DNA of 64,000 nucleotides from DATAXP01 sp963708675 (GTDB taxonomy: Bacteria > Planctomycetota > Planctomycetia > Pirellulales > PNKZ01). The notes beneath the pieces were generated by a model. It searched no databases and was not told where the DNA came from. It saw only the letters and a list, made by a program, of their open reading frames with translations. This document shows positions 10,050 to 18,991 of this stretch, one piece after another. The translations under genes and the position numbers were made by a program. The stretch is from positions 1,054,001 to 1,118,000 of the forward strand of contig CAVPTO010000003.1 of the NCBI GenBank assembly GCA_963708675.1, given 5' to 3'. How positions within the stretch are numbered: the first letter of the stretch is position 1; each line of letters starts with the position of its first letter.

Positions 10050-10077
10050 GGCCTCGGACAGTTTTCTGTCTGGGGCC
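10050..10077 (+). terminator. Strong hairpin after the helicase gene
   Basis: GGCCTCGGACAG and CTGTCTGGGGCC pair over 12 bp (two G-T wobbles) around a TTTT loop, 28 bases after the helicase stop. There is no T-run behind it, so it may protect the 3' end or be Rho-linked rather than be an intrinsic terminator. Confidence 0.45.
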
Positions 10078-10507
10078 GCGCGCCGCCATGGCTTTCGTAG
10101 GGATGTAATGCCGAAGTTCTACAAGATTTCCTACTTGAAAACAGAGTTTTGATTGATCTTCACACTGCATGCGATAGAATGATCCCAAGCTATAAAAGGA
10201 AATAGCTTCTCGAACATTGAACAGCGTGACGGAAAGCTTTCGCCCGGCGAAAGTACACCCTTTCTTCTTCCGGCGCTGACGACTACGAGGTTGACGAATA
10301 CGAGTTCGTCGTAACGTCTTTCTATTTCGCTCGCGTTGGCCTCTAGCGCCCTCGTGCGGCGACTGTCGAGATCTCTACAAAGACAATGGCACAGGCATGA
10401 TGCCAAATTTGTGGCAAGCATCAGCCACAGTGTGCTTTTGATCGCCGGGTCTTTGACCGGCGCGCTTTTGTTCGTCGCAAGCCTTTTGGGGCACCCTAAG
10501 GAACTTC
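10078..10507. other. 430-base leader upstream of desaturase, no supported gene
   Basis: No convincing coding region. A TTG-initiated frame from 10336 has one hydrophobic stretch but runs out of frame across the desaturase start and lacks a ribosome binding site. A possible sigma-70-like promoter is listed separately. The AT content is higher than in neighbouring genes. Confidence 0.5.
10153..10180 (+). promoter_or_regulatory. Possible sigma-70-like promoter
   Basis: TTGATC (10153-10158) and TAGAAT (10175-10180) are separated by 16 bases in an AT-rich stretch about 330 bases before the desaturase start. The match is by eye only, and planctomycete promoter consensus is poorly known. Confidence 0.25.
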
Positions 10508-11428
10508 GTGATACTCAGGAATTCAGCGGATTATCGCACGGTATTGTGGGTTTTTGCGACGGCGGCGATCGCCGTGGTGCAATACCTCTGGCCCACGACG
10601 ATCATCTACGCGTTGCCCTTTAGTTGTTACCTGGGCATCGCCTGCGGCGTGATCGCGCACAACCACAATCATCGGCCGACGTTCGTCAGCCGGCAAGCCA
10701 ACAACGCCTTTGGGCATGTGCTAACTCTGTTTTATGGTTACCCGACGTTGATGTGGATACCCACACACAACCTCAATCATCATCGCTTCGCTAACCGCGA
10801 GGGTGACGCGACCATCACGTGGCGATACACCAATAAACACAATCTGTTTGTGGCCGCGAGTTACTTCTTTGTCTCCGCGTACTTTCAATCGGAACCGATC
10901 CAGCGCTATATCCGCCGCGCGAAGATCACCAATCGAAGTCTCTATGGCCGGATCATGTTTCAATATACATGGTGGATTGGTTACCTAGTGACAACGCTAG
11001 CGATTGCGATCGCGCTGCACCATTCGCCGCCGCGGGTCGGCATCGCCGTGTGGTTCTTCGCGACGATCGTCCCAGGCATTTGCTCGCTGACGACGATCAT
11101 GTTTTTCAACTACACGCAGCATGTACACGCCGACGCGACGTCGAAGTACGATCACTCGCGCAACTTCACGGGGAAGTGGTTCAATTACCTGTTCTTCAAC
11201 AACGGGTACCACACCGCGCACCACGACCATCCCGGTCTGCACTGGAGCGTGCTGCGGGCCGAGCACGCCAAGATCGCGAACCTGATCGATCCACGCTTGC
11301 AGGAGCGCAACCTCGTTTTTTATCTGTTCCGACAGTACTTCATGGCGCCGTTCAGTCCGCGATTCTCCACGCATCAGATCGGGCCCGAGCCGCATCATGT
11401 CGCGGCACTTGAGACGGCAAATCGCTAG
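10508..11428 (+). CDS. Membrane fatty acid desaturase
   Basis: A 306-residue integral membrane di-iron enzyme. The three histidine boxes are visible as HNHNH, HNLNHH and HTAHHDH, with hydrophobic pairs between them, which is the standard layout of acyl-lipid or acyl-CoA desaturases. The start is GTG 10508, with AAGGAA six bases upstream; the N-terminus is short but homologues of this type begin just before the first membrane helix. The expected role is introducing a double bond into membrane acyl chains, as in cold adaptation. It is monocistronic. Confidence 0.88.
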   Translation: MILRNSADYRTVLWVFATAAIAVVQYLWPTTIIYALPFSCYLGIACGVIAHNHNHRPTFVSRQANNAFGHVLTLFYGYPTLMWIPTHNLNHHRFANREGDATITWRYTNKHNLFVAASYFFVSAYFQSEPIQRYIRRAKITNRSLYGRIMFQYTWWIGYLVTTLAIAIALHHSPPRVGIAVWFFATIVPGICSLTTIMFFNYTQHVHADATSKYDHSRNFTGKWFNYLFFNNGYHTAHHDHPGLHWSVLRAEHAKIANLIDPRLQERNLVFYLFRQYFMAPFSPRFSTHQIGPEPHHVAALETANR

Positions 11429-11507
11429 AGGCAGTCTTCTCTGCGACTGAGATTCGCCGCGCCCGGCTCCTGCCAGCCGAGCCCCATCAGGACGGCGACA
11501 ACTGATC

Positions 11508-12062
11508 TCAGTCGTCTTCTGTGTCGACTGCCAGCACCTTGCCCGTCACCGCGTCGATTTCAACTTCCGTGACCTTTTCGCCAACCAAAAACGCGACGTA
11601 CATCTTCGGCTCCCCGTCGTCGAGCTCGACCGATGCCTCGAACGGCTTCCCCTTTTTGACCTTCTTGATGGCGGTGGCTATGGCCTCGGCTAACGTAATC
11701 TTTGATGCCTTCAGCGCCTTTTTCACTTCCGGCAAGTCGTCGATTTCGTCGTCTTCATTTTCCTCGACCTTCGACACTTCACCGGTGACGACATCGACTT
11801 CAACCTCTGTCACCGACTTGCCGACCAAAAGAAACACCTCGAACAGCGGCTTGTCGTCCTCGATCTCGGTGACCGCGTAAAGCGCCTTGCCCTTCGGAAC
11901 GCGCGCTTCGGCGACGCTTAGGGCCTTCGACAGATCGATCGTCGCCTTCCCGAGAACTTTTTGCGTAACCTTCCGATCGTCGTCGTCATCGGCGTTTGCT
12001 TGTCCTACGAGCGCGATGCCGAGACACAACAGAGACGCCATCGCGATAGGTGCGAGTCGCAT
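11508..12062 (-). CDS. Exported protein with two PepSY domains
   Basis: The 184-residue product starts at ATG 12062 behind AAGGAGAAGG; the longer frame upstream has no signal sequence and is rejected. The signal peptide is followed by an acidic DDDDD stretch and two tandem PepSY modules. Each module has a helix with ALSVAEARVPKGKAL or AEAIATAIKKVKKGKPF, then strands ending VTEVEVDVVTGEV and VTEVEIDAVTGKV. PepSY domains inhibit peptidases or act as periplasmic sensors. The partner is unknown. The near-identical repeats suggest internal duplication. Confidence 0.87.
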   Translation of the reverse strand: MRLAPIAMASLLCLGIALVGQANADDDDDRKVTQKVLGKATIDLSKALSVAEARVPKGKALYAVTEIEDDKPLFEVFLLVGKSVTEVEVDVVTGEVSKVEENEDDEIDDLPEVKKALKASKITLAEAIATAIKKVKKGKPFEASVELDDGEPKMYVAFLVGEKVTEVEIDAVTGKVLAVDTEDD

Positions 12063-12320
12063 ACCTTCTCCTTGTTCCAGTGATGCACGATGCGGCCCCG
12101 CAAAGAGAATGACGGACTTCGCCGGTTCTGACAACCATCGCAGCGGCGCAGATCGCGAAGCGATCACGAATGGTTCGCAACGGGCGAAGGGAAGCATCAC
12201 CCTCACAATGCGGTATCCGTCCGCTGCAACCCGCACAACACGCCTCACCGTCGGCGTTTCGTGGCGTTTCTCATGGGTGTGCTAGACTTGCACAGAAGTC
12301 TCATTCCGCGAGTACCTCGT

Positions 12321-12608
12321 ATGCGATGCGTTGCTGGACTCGTGTTGTGCGGAGCGCTTTGCTTTGGCGGCATTCATGGGCTTTCAGCCGTCGCTGCCGC
12401 GCGCTATGCGGCAAACAATTCTGGCGTCTCTCGGCACTCAGCCCAAGCCGCCGGCTGGAAGGTCGCCGAGAAGTATCACGCCGTGGTTTACGTTGCAGCC
12501 GGCGTCATCAGCCTCGCTGCCTGCGCTCTGCCCAGCCTGCTTTCGAAAGGCAATGTCTTCAACGAGCAGGACGAGTGGCGACGCATGAGCGGCGCCGGAC
12601 GAGGTTAA
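12321..12608 (+). CDS. Small membrane protein, unknown function
   Basis: A protein of 95 residues from ATG 12321. The first hydrophobic segment (MRCVAGLVLCGALCFGGIHG) could be a signal anchor, and a second one (AVVYVAAGVISLAACALPSLL) lies near residues 55-75. The cytosolic tail is short and polar. Earlier in-frame starts at 12261 would add 20 residues. I do not recognise the family. It is transcribed with, but not tightly linked to, the amidase-like gene. Confidence 0.5.
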   Translation: MRCVAGLVLCGALCFGGIHGLSAVAAARYAANNSGVSRHSAQAAGWKVAEKYHAVVYVAAGVISLAACALPSLLSKGNVFNEQDEWRRMSGAGRG

Positions 12609-12764
12609 GGCGACGCAGTTTCACGACGTCGCTTCTTGCAGATTTCGCAGCCCCAAGGCTTTGCGTCGTTGTGTGAAAAAGTTGCGGAACTCACGCAATC
12701 TTCTCGGCTTTCGAACGAGAACAGAGTTAATAGCGAGCAAGCATCCAGACCGTCGAGGTGAACC

Positions 12765-13310
12765 GTGGGCCTTTACAACCGCATGAACGCCATCCGATAC
12801 GCCAGCCGATGGGCGTTGTCGCGAAACCCCGACTACCCGAACTACAGCGGCCACGGCGGTGGCGGCGATTGCACGAACTTCATCTCGCAGTGCCTGTTCG
12901 CCGGCGGTTGGTCGCACATCCTGGGCGGCAAAGGAGACGGCGACGCGTGGTGGGCGAACAATGGAGCCAACACCAAAACCTGGAGCTCGGCCGCGTGGTT
13001 CTATGATTTTCTCGACGACAGCCCACGCGTCTCACGTTGCCAGGAAGATGACCTGGACCTCGGCGACGTAGTCATGATGCAGGGCGTCGACTTCGGTCAT
13101 CCCGATCATGCGATGATGGTCACGCACATCACCTGGCTGAGCACGCCCGACGGCCAAGAACGGCAAGTCAGCCTCTCGTATCACTCGACCGACACGCTGA
13201 ACAACCCGCTTCGCGAGATTAAGTCGCGTTACGCCGCCGACACGAAGTATTTCTTCTTCAAAGTCGCGAACACCTTCGCCGACCCGCCGATGCGCGACAT
13301 TTTTTACTAA
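12765..13310 (+). CDS. Putative amidase domain protein (Amidase_6 family)
   Basis: A 181-residue protein with the pattern of PF12671. It has YASRWALSRNP at the start, GGDCTNFISQCLFAGGW carrying the likely nucleophilic cysteine (about residue 40), GDVVMMQ, then HAMMVTHI with the likely histidine, and YHSTDTLNNP. In the family these form a papain/NlpC-like Cys-His site that cleaves peptide or amide bonds, possibly in the cell wall. Start GTG 12765 follows GAGGTGAACC. No signal peptide is visible, which is unusual for a wall enzyme, so the site of action is uncertain. Confidence 0.85.
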   Translation: MGLYNRMNAIRYASRWALSRNPDYPNYSGHGGGGDCTNFISQCLFAGGWSHILGGKGDGDAWWANNGANTKTWSSAAWFYDFLDDSPRVSRCQEDDLDLGDVVMMQGVDFGHPDHAMMVTHITWLSTPDGQERQVSLSYHSTDTLNNPLREIKSRYAADTKYFFFKVANTFADPPMRDIFY

Positions 13311-13317
13311 CGGTTGC

Positions 13318-13345
13318 CGTACTGAGTACACAGTACGTAGTACTC
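13318..13345. repeat. TACTGAGTAC-type repeat, left flank of four-helix-bundle gene
   Basis: The run CGTACTGAGTAC followed by AGTACGTAGTACT and GGTACTGA is built of GTAC/AGTACT units with local palindromes. The 12-mer CGTACTGAGTAC recurs at 13878-13889 on the other side of the gene in the same orientation. Confidence 0.7.
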
Positions 13346-13353
13346 GGTACTGA

Positions 13354-13867
13354 TCAGCCCGGCGGTTCGTCATCTCGCGGTGGGACGGTTTCTTGCACCG
13401 CCCGGCGATACAACTCTGGCGTCTGCCCCGTCACACGCTCGACAATCTCCCACACCTGGGCTGACCACGTCGGCCGTTTACCCAGCGTCTTCACGCCGCC
13501 GCGTGGCATGACCATCGAGCGAATGAACGCGACCGTCAGCTTGCGAATCTCCGTCCCTTCGCGAAACAACTCCGCGAAGCGATCCTTGTCGAGATACTCA
13601 CGGTCATATGCCGCACACAGATGCGACTGCGTTTCGTCGAGACTGCCCAGTGCGTAGCCAAGAAACGTGATGAACTCCGCCTGCGTGCCGCGTCCGAAAC
13701 CTTCAGCCATGTTGGACCATGACAGATTCGGAAGAGTCGTTGATTTGTACGACGAGTCGTTGGTCACGTGTGAACTTCGACTTTTGCGTCTCGTGGAAAA
13801 TTACCTTCGACCACTGTCTAGCGCGTTGCCAGAACTTTAGTTCGGTGAACGATCGAGCCGCGGGCAT
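13354..13867 (-). CDS. Four-helix-bundle protein (S23/Avd-like family), frame broken near 13717
   Basis: From ATG 13867 (behind GAGGTGACC) the protein reads FTELKFWQRARQWSKVIF and on to INDSSESVM. It then shifts frame and continues as SNMAEGFGRGTQAEFITFLG down to 13354. Removing one C at 13717-13718 gives a continuous product of about 170 residues. The (S/D)NMAEGFGRG turn and the flanking amphipathic helices identify the four-helix-bundle family. That family includes proteins encoded in 23S rRNA intervening sequences and the Avd accessory protein of diversity-generating retroelements. No reverse transcriptase or variable repeat is near. The gene lies between two copies of a 12-base repeat. 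Confidence 0.75.
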
Positions 13868-13877
13868 GAGGTCACCT

Positions 13878-13905
13878 CGTACTGAGTACTTAGTACGGTG
13901 TACTT
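13878..13905. repeat. TACTGAGTAC-type repeat, right flank of four-helix-bundle gene
   Basis: CGTACTGAGTAC, then TTAGTACGGTGTACTT. It is the direct 12-base match to 13318-13329 and lies immediately upstream of the gene's ribosome binding site. Confidence 0.7.
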
Positions 13906-13975
13906 ACAATGCGTGAGATTATTTCGCAGCGGCGACCTCACCGCAACCGCCATGCAAGCCCCAAAAGCAGGCCAC

Positions 13976-14017
13976 GTTATTGCGCACTACCCCCGTTCCT
14001 ATAGGGTGCGCAATAAC
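13976..14017. repeat. Palindromic element with GTTATTGCGCAC arms, copy 1
   Basis: GTTATTGCGCAC and GTGCGCAATAAC are perfect 12-base inverted arms around an 18-base centre that contains CCTATAGG. A second copy with the same arms lies at 30774-30813. It sits just downstream of the convergent PrpD-family gene stop (14024) and could terminate it. Confidence 0.75.
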
Positions 14018-14023
14018 TCCCGC

Positions 14024-15544
14024 TCACTTCGCGACAGAGGTGCGTAGATCGAACGCATACAACTTGGCAATGTCGCTGGGCGACTTTGTGAGAAAGCTCG
14101 TGAAGCGGCGGTAGAGAGATTTCACATCACGCACACCGAGACTGGCGAGAAGGTGAAACTTGTGTGAGAGCAAACGGTCGAGATTGCCGCTGGTGTTGCG
14201 GGCGTGACCTTCGGGATACATGACGAGGCCGGAGGAGAGTTGGCCGAGCGTGGCGTGTTCGATGTCGAGCGACGTGGGAATGCCGTCGGGGTAACGGCGA
14301 TCGTAGTCGTGTCCGCCGTGTTGGAAGTCGATGCGGGTGATGAGTGAGCGCGTGAGTGGATGATGCAAAGCTGCGTCGTCGTAATCGGCGGGCATCAGCA
14401 TGAGGTCGGACCACGCGGTCTTCTTCGACTCGAACGCCTTGCGCAGCAGCGTGGCGATGATGTAGACCATCGAGTGGTCGGCGCTTTGGCGCGTGCGTGG
14501 GTCGCGTTTGGCGGGGTCGCCGATGATGTGGTAGGCGGGCTCGTAGATCGTGATGCGAATCTTCTCGAGCGCGTCGGGCGATTCGAGCAGTTGCGGGTTG
14601 CGCTCGAGCAAATCGACGAGGCCTTGGATCGCGCCGGCGGATTGGTGCTCGTATAGGCCGAGTTTGAAGTGCATTCCCATCACGGCGAAGTCGTCGCCCG
14701 CCATCGCCAGCGGCAACTCGAACGGGCTGGTGCCGGAAACCTTCGGCTTCTCGAAGAGGCAGAAGACCGCCTCGGCGTTGCGGAAGATATCGGCCGGCCC
14801 GACGAAGCCACGCATCGCGCGACGCATGCTGAGAACGGCGACCTCGGTGCTGATGGCGGCGCTCGCACCCTTGGAATCGGAAAGCTGCTTGCCGTGACGG
14901 ATCGCCCGGAACGGAACGTAATGGGCAACGACCAGCCCGATCGCGGATTCGATCTGATCGACGGTAGCGCCAAGGACCGCGCCATACACGGCGGCCGAGG
15001 CGATGGCACCGTGCAGGACGTGGTCGATTTTGTAGTCCTTGAGGGCGAATACTTCGGCCAGGCGGCCACGGATTTCGTCGATGGCGATCATGGCCAGCAG
15101 CGTGCCGCGACCGTCGAGCCCGGCGAGTTGTGCAGCGGCGACGGCGACGGGATAGAAGTCGTTGTGGCCGAACTCGCCACGTGTGTGGCCGCGCTTGGGG
15201 TCGTAGCCAAAGTTGGTGCCGTTGGAGTCCCATTCGCGCACGGCCGACGAGTTGGCGAGGACCGCCTTCTCGGGCATCACAGGAATGGTGCTGCCGAGAC
15301 ATGGCACGCCTTGCTTCGGATCGCTCGTGCGATACTCCAGCGCCTCGGCACGCAGCACGTTCGGCGCGTTGGCCCCCAAGGCGAGAGCCGAGACGCCGCA
15401 GGCGATGCTGTCGAGATGGAACCGCTCGACCATGCGAAAGACGGCGTCGGAAGGGTCGCCCGACTTCATGAAGTCGATCGCATACTGGGCGATGCCGCGT
15501 GCCTGGTTCGAATCGGGCGGAAGCGTGATGACGGTGTCGGTCAT
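14024..15544 (-). CDS. MmgE/PrpD family protein
   Basis: A full-length 506-residue member of the MmgE/PrpD family, whose characterised members dehydrate 2-methylcitrate or decarboxylate cis-aconitate. Typical segments are ERFHLDSIACGVSALALGAN, VREWDSNGTNFG, HGAIASAAVYGAVLG and AYHIIGDPAKRDPRTRQSADHS. Length and order fit the family throughout. No prpB or prpC lies nearby, so a place in propionate metabolism is not supported by context and the substrate is open. The next gene on the same strand (cyanophycinase-like) ends about 100 bases upstream, with a dispersed repeat in between. Confidence 0.87.
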   Translation of the reverse strand: MTDTVITLPPDSNQARGIAQYAIDFMKSGDPSDAVFRMVERFHLDSIACGVSALALGANAPNVLRAEALEYRTSDPKQGVPCLGSTIPVMPEKAVLANSSAVREWDSNGTNFGYDPKRGHTRGEFGHNDFYPVAVAAAQLAGLDGRGTLLAMIAIDEIRGRLAEVFALKDYKIDHVLHGAIASAAVYGAVLGATVDQIESAIGLVVAHYVPFRAIRHGKQLSDSKGASAAISTEVAVLSMRRAMRGFVGPADIFRNAEAVFCLFEKPKVSGTSPFELPLAMAGDDFAVMGMHFKLGLYEHQSAGAIQGLVDLLERNPQLLESPDALEKIRITIYEPAYHIIGDPAKRDPRTRQSADHSMVYIIATLLRKAFESKKTAWSDLMLMPADYDDAALHHPLTRSLITRIDFQHGGHDYDRRYPDGIPTSLDIEHATLGQLSSGLVMYPEGHARNTSGNLDRLLSHKFHLLASLGVRDVKSLYRRFTSFLTKSPSDIAKLYAFDLRTSVAK

Positions 15545-15600
15545 GTGGGGGCAGTGGTTCCGGATGATGATGAATGGGCGCGTCGATCAGAAGCGATGAC

Positions 15601-15624
15601 GCGCGAAACCGCAAGCGGTGATGG
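15601..15624 (+). repeat. Dispersed repeat GCGCGAAACCGCAAGCGGTG, copy 2
   Basis: Exact copy of the repeat core, followed by ATGG, in the gap between the PrpD-family gene and the cyanophycinase-like gene. Confidence 0.7.
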
Positions 15625-15641
15625 TTTGCGGCAGTGACAGT

Positions 15642-16466
15642 CTAGCGTTGCGGCAGGCGAGCGCGCAGGTCGAAGGCGTCGCCGGGCGACAAAAGTAGAT
15701 AAGGTTCGTCGTCGCTGTTCATGGCAGCGTTGTAGATCGCGACGCGACTGGAGCCGATGACGCGCAGCTGGTCGCCGTGGACGACAACGGCGGTGTTCTC
15801 GTCGATTCCGATGCCCAGCAGCTTGGGATGTCGCTCGATCACCTTGAGCAGATCGCCCTCGCGGCCACGGACGAGCACATGCTGGTCGATGGCCGAATGC
15901 CGTACAAAACCGAAGCCTTCCTGGTAGTCGGGCGAGATGACGATGCGGTTGCCGCGCGGATCGCCACGCACCAAGAACGACGCTTGAATGCTCGCCCCGG
16001 CCGAGCTGCCGCCGATGACGCCGCCACGATCGAGCACGCCACGCAGCGCTGCCTCGGTGCGCGTGCCGAGATACGCGTCGACGAGCCGCCACTGACGACC
16101 GCCGCTGATCCACACGGCATGCGCTTTCTTCAGCGGTTCGACAAAGCTCTCACTGTCAGCGACGTGGCGATCGCGAGTGTGCAGAACCTTCAGATGTTCG
16201 GCGCCGGCGTCGCGAAGCGTTTGGACTTGCTTCGAGTCGTGGCCGAAGTGATCGCCTTCGGTGGCGGTGGGGATGACGACGATCGTCGTTTCGGGACCGC
16301 CGGCGAGTTTGACGAAGTCACGCATCAGCGCGTCAGCGAGGTGGCCACCGCCGATGAACAGCGTGCCGTGCGCGGGACCGACGGTCGGTGCATCTTCCGC
16401 GAAGAGGGCAAGCGGGCTCGTCGCAAATAACAGTGCGAGCGCGGTAATGATGCGTGTGCAGGGCAT
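15642..16466 (-). CDS. Exported cyanophycinase-like peptidase (S51 family)
   Basis: The 274-residue product from ATG 16466 has a signal peptide ending at LALFAED; longer in-frame starts place the hydrophobic stretch internally. The S51 fold is visible from GTLFIGGGHLADALM, VVIPTATE, AVWISGGRQWRLVD and the nucleophile elbow GGSSAGASI with the catalytic serine, followed by LGIGIDENTAVVV. Cyanophycinases hydrolyse beta-Asp-Arg polymer; many exported relatives have other peptide substrates. Divergent from the kinase gene, with about 117 bases between starts. Confidence 0.87.
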   Translation of the reverse strand: MPCTRIITALALLFATSPLALFAEDAPTVGPAHGTLFIGGGHLADALMRDFVKLAGGPETTIVVIPTATEGDHFGHDSKQVQTLRDAGAEHLKVLHTRDRHVADSESFVEPLKKAHAVWISGGRQWRLVDAYLGTRTEAALRGVLDRGGVIGGSSAGASIQASFLVRGDPRGNRIVISPDYQEGFGFVRHSAIDQHVLVRGREGDLLKVIERHPKLLGIGIDENTAVVVHGDQLRVIGSSRVAIYNAAMNSDDEPYLLLSPGDAFDLRARLPQR

Positions 16467-16583
16467 AGGAAAGAATAGGAGCGCGAAACGGCGGGCGAGG
16501 TGCAAAGTTGAGCGTCGAAAAGGGTCGAGGTGAGCGGACATTGTAGCGTGGAAGGACCGGTGGGACGGGGATAGGATGGGGTG

Positions 16584-18413
16584 ATGCCTGCTCCGGAACA
16601 ACTGGGACCGTATCGCATCGGTGAACCGCTGGGTCGCGGCGGCATGGGGACCGTCTACTCGGCCACCGACACGACCACCGGCGAGACGGTCGCGGTGAAA
16701 GTGCTAATGGCGGCGCTCGGGCGTGAAGAGGGTTTTCGCGAACGCTGGGCGGCGGAGATCGAAAGCCTTCGGAAGCTGCGGCATCGCAACATCGTCCGGC
16801 TGCTCGGGTACGGCACGGAAGACGACTACCACTACTTCGCGATGGAATTGGTCACCGGCCGCAGCCTTGAAGACGTGCTGCGCGGCGGCCGGAAGTTTGA
16901 GTGGACCGAGGCGATGGAACTCGGCGTGCAGATTTGTCAGGCGCTCAAACACGCACACGATCGCGGCATCATCCATCGCGACATCAAGCCCGGCAATTTG
17001 CTGATGGGCGACGACGGATGCGTGAAGCTCTCGGACTTCGGCATTGCCAAACTGTTCGGCAATGTCGGTGTGACAAGTGCTGGCGGCGTGATCGGCACGG
17101 CGGAGTATATGTCGCCGGAGCAGGCGGATGGCCGGCCGGTCACGCATCGCTGCGACTTGTACAGCCTGGGCGGCGTGCTCTACACGCTGATGGCGGGGCG
17201 ACCGCCGTTTCGTGCCAAATCGCTTCCCGAGCTGTTGCAGTTGCAACGCTACGCGGAACCCGATCCGCTGCGGATGTACGTCGCCGGCTTGCCGAAAGAA
17301 GTCGAAGAGATCGTGCTTTCGTTATTGCAGAAAGATCCGGAACGACGGATACCGACGGCGCTCGTGCTTTCGCGAAGATTGGAGGCGACGCGTCATGGTT
17401 TGGCCCAACGACAGTTAGCTGCGGACGAGCCGAAGACTGACGACGTGGCGATTCCGGTCGAGGTTGTGCCATCGCCACATGCGACAAACGTGGGTGAGAA
17501 GACCACGGGCGATGTTGCCGTCGATGACGGATCGATCAAAGCGGCTCCGGTCGCAAACACACCCGCATCACCGACAGAAGTTGCCGCGATGGTGAACGTC
17601 GTCGCTGCTGACGAGGCGTTGCAGCTCGAAGCCATGCCACGGCGCAAGTTCACTGCGGTGGGTGAGCATGAACATGCCGATGAAGCCCGGTCTGCCGATG
17701 CTGGCGCCGACAAGGTTTGGCCACAGACGTTGGCGTTGACGGCCGTGCTTGCCGGCGTGGCGGCGGTGATTTGGTATGTATGGCAGCCGCCGAGCGCCGA
17801 CCGCATGTACGAAAAAATCTCGACCGTTGCCGGCGATGGCACGATCGAAGCGCTCAGCGATATCGACGACGATATCGATCAGTTTCTGGAGCTTTATCCG
17901 GACGACGAACGTGCGGGCGAGGTGGCGGAGTATCAGCGCCAGGTCGAAGAGAACCGCCTCGAACGACGCTACGCGCGGCGCGTGCGCATGGGAGAACGCA
18001 ACACGGCTGCGTCGGCGATCGAGCGCGCGTACTTCGACGCCATGGCGCACAAGGATCTCGACCCCGCAGCATGCCGGCGAAAGCTGCAGGCGCTCGTCGA
18101 CCTGTATCAAGGCGAGGCCGATGGCACATTGCCTTCCGCCGTGGCTGAATGCCTGACGATGGCGCGGCGACAACTCGACCGCCTCGCGCAGCAGAGCAAT
18201 CAACACACCGAAGGCGACCTGCAACTATTGCGCAGGCAGCTCAAGCGCACTCGGGGGTTGAGTCGCAACGACCCCGCTGGCGCTCGCGTCATTTGGCAAG
18301 CGATTGTCGAATTGTACGGCGACCAGCGCTGGGCTGAGCCGCTGGTGGACGAAGCGCGGCGCGAGTTCGCGGCTAGCGCCGGCGGTGTTGTCGAAAAGAC
18401 GTCCGGTCGCTGA
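16584..18413 (+). CDS. Hanks-type serine/threonine protein kinase, membrane-anchored
   Basis: A 609-residue protein. The kinase domain spans residues 9-275: glycine loop GRGGMGTVY (18-26), lysine in AVKV (K39), HRDIKPGN with catalytic D133, DFG with D151, and SPEQ in the activation segment. A Pro/Ala/Thr-rich linker leads to one transmembrane helix at about 379-399. The C-terminal extracytoplasmic part of about 210 residues is acidic then helical and resembles tetratricopeptide-like sensor regions of planctomycete kinases. It probably couples an envelope signal to phosphorylation. ATG 16584 is preferred over GTG 16581 directly before it. Confidence 0.93.
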   Translation: MPAPEQLGPYRIGEPLGRGGMGTVYSATDTTTGETVAVKVLMAALGREEGFRERWAAEIESLRKLRHRNIVRLLGYGTEDDYHYFAMELVTGRSLEDVLRGGRKFEWTEAMELGVQICQALKHAHDRGIIHRDIKPGNLLMGDDGCVKLSDFGIAKLFGNVGVTSAGGVIGTAEYMSPEQADGRPVTHRCDLYSLGGVLYTLMAGRPPFRAKSLPELLQLQRYAEPDPLRMYVAGLPKEVEEIVLSLLQKDPERRIPTALVLSRRLEATRHGLAQRQLAADEPKTDDVAIPVEVVPSPHATNVGEKTTGDVAVDDGSIKAAPVANTPASPTEVAAMVNVVAADEALQLEAMPRRKFTAVGEHEHADEARSADAGADKVWPQTLALTAVLAGVAAVIWYVWQPPSADRMYEKISTVAGDGTIEALSDIDDDIDQFLELYPDDERAGEVAEYQRQVEENRLERRYARRVRMGERNTAASAIERAYFDAMAHKDLDPAACRRKLQALVDLYQGEADGTLPSAVAECLTMARRQLDRLAQQSNQHTEGDLQLLRRQLKRTRGLSRNDPAGARVIWQAIVELYGDQRWAEPLVDEARREFAASAGGVVEKTSGR

Positions 18414-18580
18414 CGATTTGGACTCGTCAGCAACGCCTCTCAACAACACGCGGCCAAGCCGCGACGGTCGGACACGCAATAGGTGTGGCTTCATGGCGGG
18501 TATCGCTCGTTAGCGAGTGCGAGTCCGCGCATGGCCGAGTTCAGGATGGGCTCGGCCACGAGCGCGACACGCTGACTCGG

Positions 18581-18769
18581 TTAGCGAACGGGGCCCGGAA
18601 TGTACGTGCCGCCACCGTCGATGACTGGCGCTGCAGCCGGGGCGCCCATATACATGTCGCCGCCGCCGGAACCGCACGAGTTGCACGGCTGACCGCGATT
18701 GAACAGCGAGCACCCAACGCCGGAGGCAGTGAGCACCGCCACGACCGTCAAAATCAAAAACGTCTTCAT
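18581..18769 (-). CDS. Small probable lipoprotein with CxxC-rich tail
   Basis: 62 residues from ATG 18769. The signal sequence MKTFLILTVVAVLTASGVGC ends in a cysteine in a loose lipobox context. The short mature part contains NRGQPCNSCGSGGGD and then an Ala/Pro/Gly stretch ending TYIPGPVR. Earlier in-frame ATG codons at 18778 and 18787 are possible. The composition resembles the larger Cys/Gly-rich protein at 32957-33457. Family unknown. Confidence 0.65.
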   Translation of the reverse strand: MKTFLILTVVAVLTASGVGCSLFNRGQPCNSCGSGGGDMYMGAPAAAPVIDGGGTYIPGPVR

Positions 18770-18991
18770 GACTTGCATCTCCGTTTGCATTTGCCTCATC
18801 TCGTTAACTTCTGATTTGAGGCCTGGGAACCATACCTCACGCCCTGTGATGTGCAAACGCAACGGAAGATTTTTCGCAACACGCACGTTTTCATTTTTCA
18901 ACGCGTCGACTCGAACTGTGGGGTAAACTTTGATGCGCGACGCCTCACGCTGGGGCGCCGTCACGGAAGCACTCTCGCCCCGCCGCGCGCC

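Noticed and set aside
10336..10623. TTG-initiated frame upstream of the desaturase as an N-terminal extension
   Set aside because: It is out of frame with the desaturase, lacks a ribosome binding site, and the desaturase already begins at a plausible point with AAGGAA before GTG.
13354..13905. Diversity-generating retroelement
   Set aside because: The four-helix-bundle protein is Avd-like, but no reverse transcriptase or template/variable repeat pair is within reach.
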